Assembly: GCA_033030425.1 (NCBI GenBank)
Contig: JAUFSD010000017.1
Location: 1,178,001-1,242,000, forward strand
DNA length: 64,000 nt
Direction of reading: 5' to 3'
From: Verpa conica
Lineage: Eukaryota > Ascomycota > Pezizomycetes > Pezizales > Morchellaceae
Shown here: one piece after another, positions 57,258-64,000 of the stretch
Numbering within the stretch: position 1 is the stretch's first letter
Layout of the letters: each line of letters starts with the position of its first letter
Translations under genes and position numbers: made by a program
The notes under the pieces: model-generated
Database searches by the model: none
The model's input: only the letters and a program-made list of their open reading frames with translations
Told to the model about the DNA's origin: nothing

Positions 57258-60200
57258 GATTATAAAATCGGCAAATTCTTGCAAATTACAGACAGCAAGG
57301 ACGAGAAAAAGAATGCTTTTAGTATCTACCAGCATCTTTTGTTTTTTATAAATGTAGAGTAGTATCAGTATAGGGCAGGTATGATAGACAGATGCTATTT
57401 TATAGGACTTATAATTTCATTTAGGCGTAGGGAGGAGGGTGTTTTTTTGTATATATTACACCCCATAATGCGTTTTTAAAACGTTGATAGACATGCCATG
57501 GGAGTTATGATATTTAATTTACCCTTGACATGCCGTAGCTTCAGACTTATGTCGGCAAAGCTACGTGGGAGCGGCATATTACCATATTCGTCTGTTTATA
57601 GCCCTCTAGTATTTGAGTCTATCACCACGTAAATCCAGCCCCAAACACGGCGTCAAAGGGAAATGGTTTAGGCCCCCAACTACCTAGGGACCGTTGGCCT
57701 TAAGAACCTAGAACTTCCAATTTTATTAGCCCATCATGAACTCAACCAGTACTGTAATGCACATAAACCCAGGTCATGGCCTTCCAAAACCGGCCGCATA
57801 TTACGCGTTTGTACCTACATTTAACATCAAAGTCGTTTACGTGCTTATGCACAATTGTGTGTCCATGCATGTTTATGTCTACCGGGTTTGCGCGGTGCCG
57901 GGGATACTTCCCCCCTCCAACGTTGGAGTGAGCACACCAAAGAGCTCATGCTGAAGTGGATCGGTTTCTGTAGTAGGAATGGTTTTTTTTCTCTCTAGAT
58001 TTTCAACACATCTAGACCCCGACCTACTCCCATAGCCCGTGACCACTCATTTCATGTCTGTCCCCGAGTAGATTATGATTTTGATTGCTAATGAAGCATT
58101 GCCTTGGGGTCTAAATAATAATTTCAAGTAGAACGGTACGGCAAGGCTGTCCACTAGAGAGTGATATACCGGGTAGTATGTATGAGGCGGGGGCTACTGA
58201 AGATCTATGCAGCCAGTAATACCTTTAATTCCAGTGGTCAGTACACTATGTCATTATTATACCACAAATATCGGTATTACCATCCTGGTATGGTAGAAGA
58301 ATATAAAAAGATCCTAGTAAAATGCATATATGCCTAACCCCGCTCGTTATTAAAATAGGCCCGAACAACGCCGAGGAGACCGAGCAGGTTTCTCATATGC
58401 TCGAGCGGAACAAGACAGGTTATCACGGGGAGGAGGAGGGGGGGCGGGTAGGCTCATGGGCTACATTAACCCGTTATCAAAATGTACAGCTGCGGACGTA
58501 TCCGCCTTATGGCGAGCTCAAGGACCGCGGACCGACGAGAACGAAAATGACTTATGGAGGGCGTATATATAGGTTTCTTGCATCTTAGTTCCACTGTGGC
58601 GGGTCTAGACAAAATCCTGATAAGGCGAGGGACCTACCGGCATCAATTTCTGTCTTGTCCCGATGAATGGCCAGGCTTAATAGGTTTTTTGTGACACAAG
58701 TGCACGGTTAGTTTTTGTTCTCGATAGTGGAGTATACTCTCAGTTCTAGGCCGAGATCGAAAACGGCACATATTAGTTACTTGAATGCCGGCATATCGCC
58801 AATGAAATCAATACCTGTCCTAATAGCTGGGCCCTGAGCCGGGTATATATAAATAAGTTTGATGAGATTAAACATGCCGGCATTACAGGTGCCGAGTTAA
58901 TCCGGTTTTGAGTGACGTGGTCCGTGAGATATAGGATACTAAGGAAGCTCGGGCGGTAGTAGACAGTATTTGCGGTCATGTATTACGGTCGCCCACTTTG
59001 TGTGGTTCCAGTGTACTGGGTATATATGTGCCTGGTTATATTGCAGCAGCTCCCAAGGGTATCAAACTTTTGTGGCAAATGTGGCTTACGTCCAAGTCTT
59101 AGTTTGGGTCAGATTATTACTTCGATTAGTAAGATCGCTTGTCTCGGCACTCAAGTGCCTGCTTACGGGATAGTGTTAGAAACAACGGGTATTTCTTGCT
59201 GGTTCCTCGTCATTAGTTGGGGGAACGCGACGAAGAACCTAGGGGGTTGATACCAGGGTAATACGGTTTCAGTTATATTTTATGTGAATGTCATCCCATA
59301 ATAGTAGAAGGAATTGGCCATACTAATTATGATAAGGGAAAAGGCATTTGGGGTAAGTTGACCTGCCTCGATTGAGCGAGTGATCACTCATGATGTACAT
59401 CACGGCGAATAAAAGCAAATTATTATCTGCTGTTAACCAGGCCACCAACATTTTTGCTTTTATTATATCTGGTAGAACACGGGAGTTCTCGTCTTCCATA
59501 GAAATATATCCAACGCCAATTCAGTAGTCATGACGATTTTGAGTATATAATCTTATACCATAAAATCACCTATCACATTTTTTTCACTTAATGTAAGATA
59601 TACCTCTTAGATTATAGTATATAGAGAACTTATGTATTAAAGAACTTAAAGAAATACCAAACTCTCGAGTTATTGGTTGTAAGAAAGGATATATCTATTA
59701 TTTAACTTCACTTTAGCCCTAGAAGACCATAACTAGTATTTTGAATTTAGGGTTTCTCCAAATAGTGTTTCTTCAAGTGATGTTCCTTCAAGGTAGCAAT
59801 CCCAGTTTGAGGGTGTAGCTGTTCTGAGAGGGAGAGGGAGAATAAGGGACGGCTAGGCATAGGTGGTCGAAGATTGTTCCTCTATCCTGGTGGCTTGCTG
59901 CTTAATTAAGTACTTATTAAATACCCCGGATGAAAGTTCAATCATCACTAAGTTTCTATTTCATGGTTTGATGGCTTGAGAAATACGTAAGTAATAGCTA
60001 CTTCTTAATATGTTTTAACTGCGTCAAAGCGTATACTTGAACCTTAGTATTATATTTATACGACCTCGCCTTAGGTATACCGTTTTCTTAGAACTCTATT
60101 TGAACGCAGAGCCAAAACCAGGTCTAGAAGCTTGCTGACAGCTGTTTCTCCTTGGAGCATCTTGCAAGCTCCAGCTAATTTGAAACAAAAGCAAAACATC

Positions 60201-62188
60201 CTTTATCTTCTAAACGAACTAATTATTCAAATAGTGCATTCCCCGATCGACATCAGAGTAAAATCGGGACAAGGATCGGAGAAGCGTCCGAGATCTGAAA
60301 ACTTATCTACGAAATTAGAATATGAGCGAAGAAAGTACAACAAACCACCCATATTCTAGTGTTAGAGGGGTCAAAGAGGCGGGTGAACTTTTAGACCCCC
60401 ACATTTAATTATTTTTTCCCCTCACTAGGCTGCTAGCTAGCTGTCGTTTGTGCTGAAGCCACAGAGCCATCAATTCCATTTGATGTGGCGTTTATGACAC
60501 AAGGAAACGATGGTTCTAGATGTGCGACTTCTCCCACTAGGTATTGGCCATAGCTTAGTTCTATAATATTATTCCGCGGAGCCATTTACATACTTGTCAG
60601 GTTTGCGAAAAAGAAAACAAATCAATCTAACAGCCTGGTATTCGGGATGAGGTTTTTTTTAGGGGTATCCGGGTATCGTAATACTAGTATTTGGCCAATT
60701 AGATCGTGATCGGCGCTAATCAGGTTTTTAAAAACTAGCAACGGTTTAAGAATACTTTGAGCCTCGGAGGAGCAATCCGGAACGACTTGATAGAGGGTTT
60801 TTAGCTCCTAGGAAGAGTACGAACCTCTTAATGTCTGAACAGCACATGTTAATCACAAAACGACAAAGTGCAGTGACATAATAGTATATCACATCTATCT
60901 TTGACCTCCTTGAGATAGCCTATGGTATCGACTCCAACTCCTCTAGCACAAATAGATCCCACCTTTCTGGGATTGGCCTCGGATTATTTACTGTGCGCAG
61001 CACAACCCTTTCTTTTTTTCCCTGAGCTTTCTCTGCTACTGGCGGCACTTGTGGAGGATCCATGGTATCGTGGTCTTGCAATTCAGCTGCTCTTGAATAT
61101 CCTCAGGCTGGGTCGGAGGACTGTGCGCTGAAGACCTTGTTATTATGATCCGAACTCAGCCCCATCAACGCTCAGATCACACACAATTACCCTCGGCGCA
61201 CAGATAACGTCTTCCGAGCTAGGTAGAATAGGGCTTAGTTCTAAAGATCGGACTTGGAACCTGATAGATCTAATGTTTGCAACAGGTCGACCGCTATACC
61301 CCCCTCCATCATAGAGCATGAAGCGGGGGGGTAGAGTAGAGGGCGCCCCCACTATAAAGCTGTGTTCTTCTTGGTTCTAGGCTGTTGCGATATCGCAGCG
61401 AATAGTTAGCGTAGCTGAGGACATGCCGAATTTCTCTTTTCCCGAAATTGAGCTATGGGATTTGCAAGAGGCGCTCATGTAACTATGCGGCGTTTTACTC
61501 GCTTGTTTTGCTACCCTCTGGGTAGGCACATATACCTACATATTGCATCTTCCGCGCAGGTGAGACTTATAACTCGTGAGTGTATACGTATATAGAATTG
61601 AATCAGAAAGCAAAAGTGAAATAGACCGCAGGTGGGAGTAGCGAGAGATGTATGGCAGAATGACTGCCAATTTTCATCTACCAGTCTTGCAGAGTGTCTA
61701 GTAATACAATCTTACTCTCCGCTCTGGTTGAATCCCTAGACGGGGGAATGTTGATAATCATATGCAATGTGGCATCACAGATTTTATCCCTCAGGATAAG
61801 CTAATAAATCAGTCAGTTGAAGATAACATACATGCATACATACGTACATACATACCGCCCTCCGCCGAGCCGCAAGTCCATCTTTGTGTCACTTGTCACG
61901 CGTTCTACAAAACTAAGAACGAAGAAATCTTATTGGGTAGTCCCTGCTTCTTTATTCTGCTACGTTGCCCTGCATTTATAAGGTAATTGGCCCGCATCAC
62001 GGTTTATCACTCTATATGCCAATGATGGAAGTCTGCCTCATTGTATGAGTGCTTTGTCTATTTTTCGTAGCGGGGCGGCTAGCAATAGAAAAAGTGTACC
62101 ATCTATGCTGGTTAGTTTGGGGTAACCTTTTGTGCTTGCATTGGGTAAGTGGTCGATATGAATATATGGCTTCAAAAAAAAAAAAATG

Positions 62189-62222
<34 letters not shown>

Positions 62223-64000
62223 ATTGTCCGTGAGTTATTCGTTGGTTCAGTTCGAGAGCACAATTCGAGAGATTATCACTCTGGTAGAGTAGAGCTTCCG
62301 CGGGTCAGAGTAGCATCTGCCTTCCTTCCGGGGGGTGTATCAAGATATAGGTCCGGATGACGCGAGGGTTAGTGACATAGAAGCACATACAAAGTGTGGA
62401 TTTTTGAGGCTCGAAAACCGCCCCAGAGAGCTGGGCTGTTTCTGAATACCGGGTTCTACTTTTCCGACTTTCCTATACCTATTATTCATTGGTTATTGTG
62501 TTTTTAAAAGCCTAAAGAACGCTGTCTTGATAATCATTCAAATGCGCAAAGGTCGAGTCAGTCTAGTGCGCTGCAGAAACCCTCCCAAGCTGGGCCACGT
62601 ATAGAATGTTGGATTTTGGACTGCATGCATTAGTGGCGAGGCCTGTACAAAATGTGTAGTTCATCTTGAAGATAGTCGAAAATACAGTATTGCGCTGCTC
62701 AACGAGCTCTCACATAGTCTGATTGGTTGAGAGGCAGTCTCAGGCGCTTGACCCCTTTGTAGCTAGGGCCCCTTAAGCCCAGTGAGTAGGGATAAACTGG
62801 ATCGGTCTCAAGGTCTACTATCCGAGAGGTCATTAGTCTGTATAAAATCTGGTAACTGGGAGCGCCATGTCTCGAGTATCGGCTCGCCTTTTGTGAGATG
62901 CCGTGGAGTTAGGTGCGGTGCTATCGGGCTCAGCAACGTTGTTGGCTTTAGCTTCCACGAATCGCTGCGGTAGAATGCAATAGTGGATGGAAAGGCAACA
63001 AAACGTGACCTCTGAGTAAGACATGGCAGACATAAAAATCTTGCGATAGCGAATAAGATTCTATTTTCTGAGACTAAGAGTATTGCGTGTTCATCCTGCT
63101 CTTTTTAATCAAATATATGATCTAGAGTCCTTAGCTCGTGATGCATACACTTCAGTGGCAAGATGCATTATCCAACCGCCTCCTAGTCAATTGCAAGATA
63201 ATTCCCTCCAAAATCGGGTGGAAGGATTTTCAGGCATTTGATGAATCTAAAATCTAGCGCATAAGGCCGCGCTCCATGGAGGATCTCTCGATATTGTAAG
63301 GTTTGGATTGGAATGCAGCACGTAATCTTGCGGTACATCTAAATTATGCACCCCTTAGTGCGTAGAGGGGCAGTTGGCGTGCATGGTGGTTGTAAGGATG
63401 ACAATCGATCTTTGCCATCAATGATTTGGGGATCTTGTATAGCTAGTTATAGATTTGTCTGGTACGTCATCAAGAAAGTCAAAAACTACTCATTAAAATA
63501 TTAGCTTACAAGGCTTAGGCAAATGCCACCTTAAGCCTATGATTATTGATTGACCCAAGAAAGATCTGTGGGAATCAAGGATTGGCCTTAGTCTCAACCA
63601 TCTAAGTTCAAAGTACTGGGAGGTATGAATATCACCACTTTCCCTCTATGGGGTGGGGAAGATTTGATAACTTTGGACGTAACTAGAGTAGTGTATATAC
63701 GTGCGTGCTAAAGGTATCCCCAGGGCGTTGGTCGAATCGAATAAAAAAGAAAACTGTTTTTGTAGCTACCCTGAGAATGTTCGCGTAGAATAGGTGGCTT
63801 AAAGACATTAGCAGCTGATACCTAAAGTGTATGCCCATTTTCAGAGGGACATCGGTCCCGAGAACAGGTCTGTAACACTTATGAATGCCACGTGACTTTT
63901 TATACTACCTTTGAAGCACTAGTTGACCCGAGTAACTTGCTTCAATGGTAAGCGTTAGTTCGTTAGTGGTAACAGATGACCGGTGCCTTGCAGTATAAAG
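57258..64000. other. Gene-poor end of the window
   Basis: After the MAD1 3' flank, no frame has a family signature or a convincing exon set. Open frames at 58322-58588, 58978-59250, 60922-61131 and 62782-63033 are short and isolated. The only clear structure is the poly(A) tract at 62174-62218. Confidence 0.5.
62174..62218. repeat. Interrupted poly(A) tract, 45 bp
   Basis: A13 followed by TG and about A30. It could be slippage sequence or the tail of a retrotransposed copy. The upstream sequence shows no recognisable reverse transcriptase or SINE, so the origin is open. Confidence 0.7.

Noticed and set aside
58322..59250. Several frames of 60-90 codons on both strands
   Set aside because: Isolated, mutually overlapping and without recognisable motifs or splice partners.
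1..64000. CRISPR arrays, rRNA and biosynthetic gene cluster
   Set aside because: No regularly spaced repeats, no rRNA-like sequence, and no polyketide or peptide synthase genes accompany the methyltransferase or thioesterase.

Overview
The window looks like nuclear DNA of a filamentous ascomycete. Introns are short (mostly 50-100 bp) and spliced GT..AG. Several products belong to families typical of Pezizomycotina: a LaeA-like methyltransferase, fungal C2H2 regulators and MAD1. Genes are sparse and lie in long AT-rich stretches with decayed coding fragments and small inverted-repeat transposons. That landscape resembles a truffle-like Pezizomycete genome, but the lineage is an inference. No rRNA, tRNA or CRISPR array was recognised.

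Layout. 0.9-2.5 kb: an intact eight-exon LaeA-type methyltransferase (minus). 4.0-4.5 kb: a decayed coding fragment. 5.6-7.0 kb: a two-exon C2H2 protein (minus). 7-15.7 kb: no confident gene, several decayed coding blocks and one MITE. 15.7-17.5 kb: a protein with an atypical zinc finger (minus). 17.5-22.2 kb: fragments, including a possible frameshifted secreted Bim1/X325-like protein. 22.2-24.7 kb: a two-finger C2H2 regulator (plus). 28.8-29.9 kb: a hot-dog-fold thioesterase (minus). 31.4-33.7 and 34.0-35.4 kb: two adjacent C2H2 genes (minus). 38.8-43.1 kb: a large single-exon C2H2 protein (minus). 43-54.5 kb: gene-poor, low-complexity sequence and a MITE. 54.5-57.3 kb: the spindle-checkpoint gene MAD1 in eight exons (plus). 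57.3-64 kb: no confident gene.

The most striking feature is the set of zinc-finger genes. Six lie within 38 kb. Four of them (5.6, 15.7, 31.4 and 34.0 kb), all on the minus strand, have an intron at exactly the same place: phase 2, in the codon for residue 11 of the 12-residue spacer between the second Cys and first His of the first finger. The surrounding proteins are otherwise very different, so this points to a dispersed paralogous family with one ancestral gene structure. Two other zinc-finger genes (22.2 and 38.8 kb) lack that intron and belong to different, broadly conserved fungal families.

The second theme is small non-autonomous DNA transposons. Six inverted-repeat elements flanked by TA were found by reading the sequence. 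Two share a terminal consensus, one sits inside a zinc-finger intron, and one appears to supply the last codons of the same gene. Apart from the zinc-finger group, the genes do not form an evident pathway. The methyltransferase and the thioesterase are not accompanied by biosynthetic genes.
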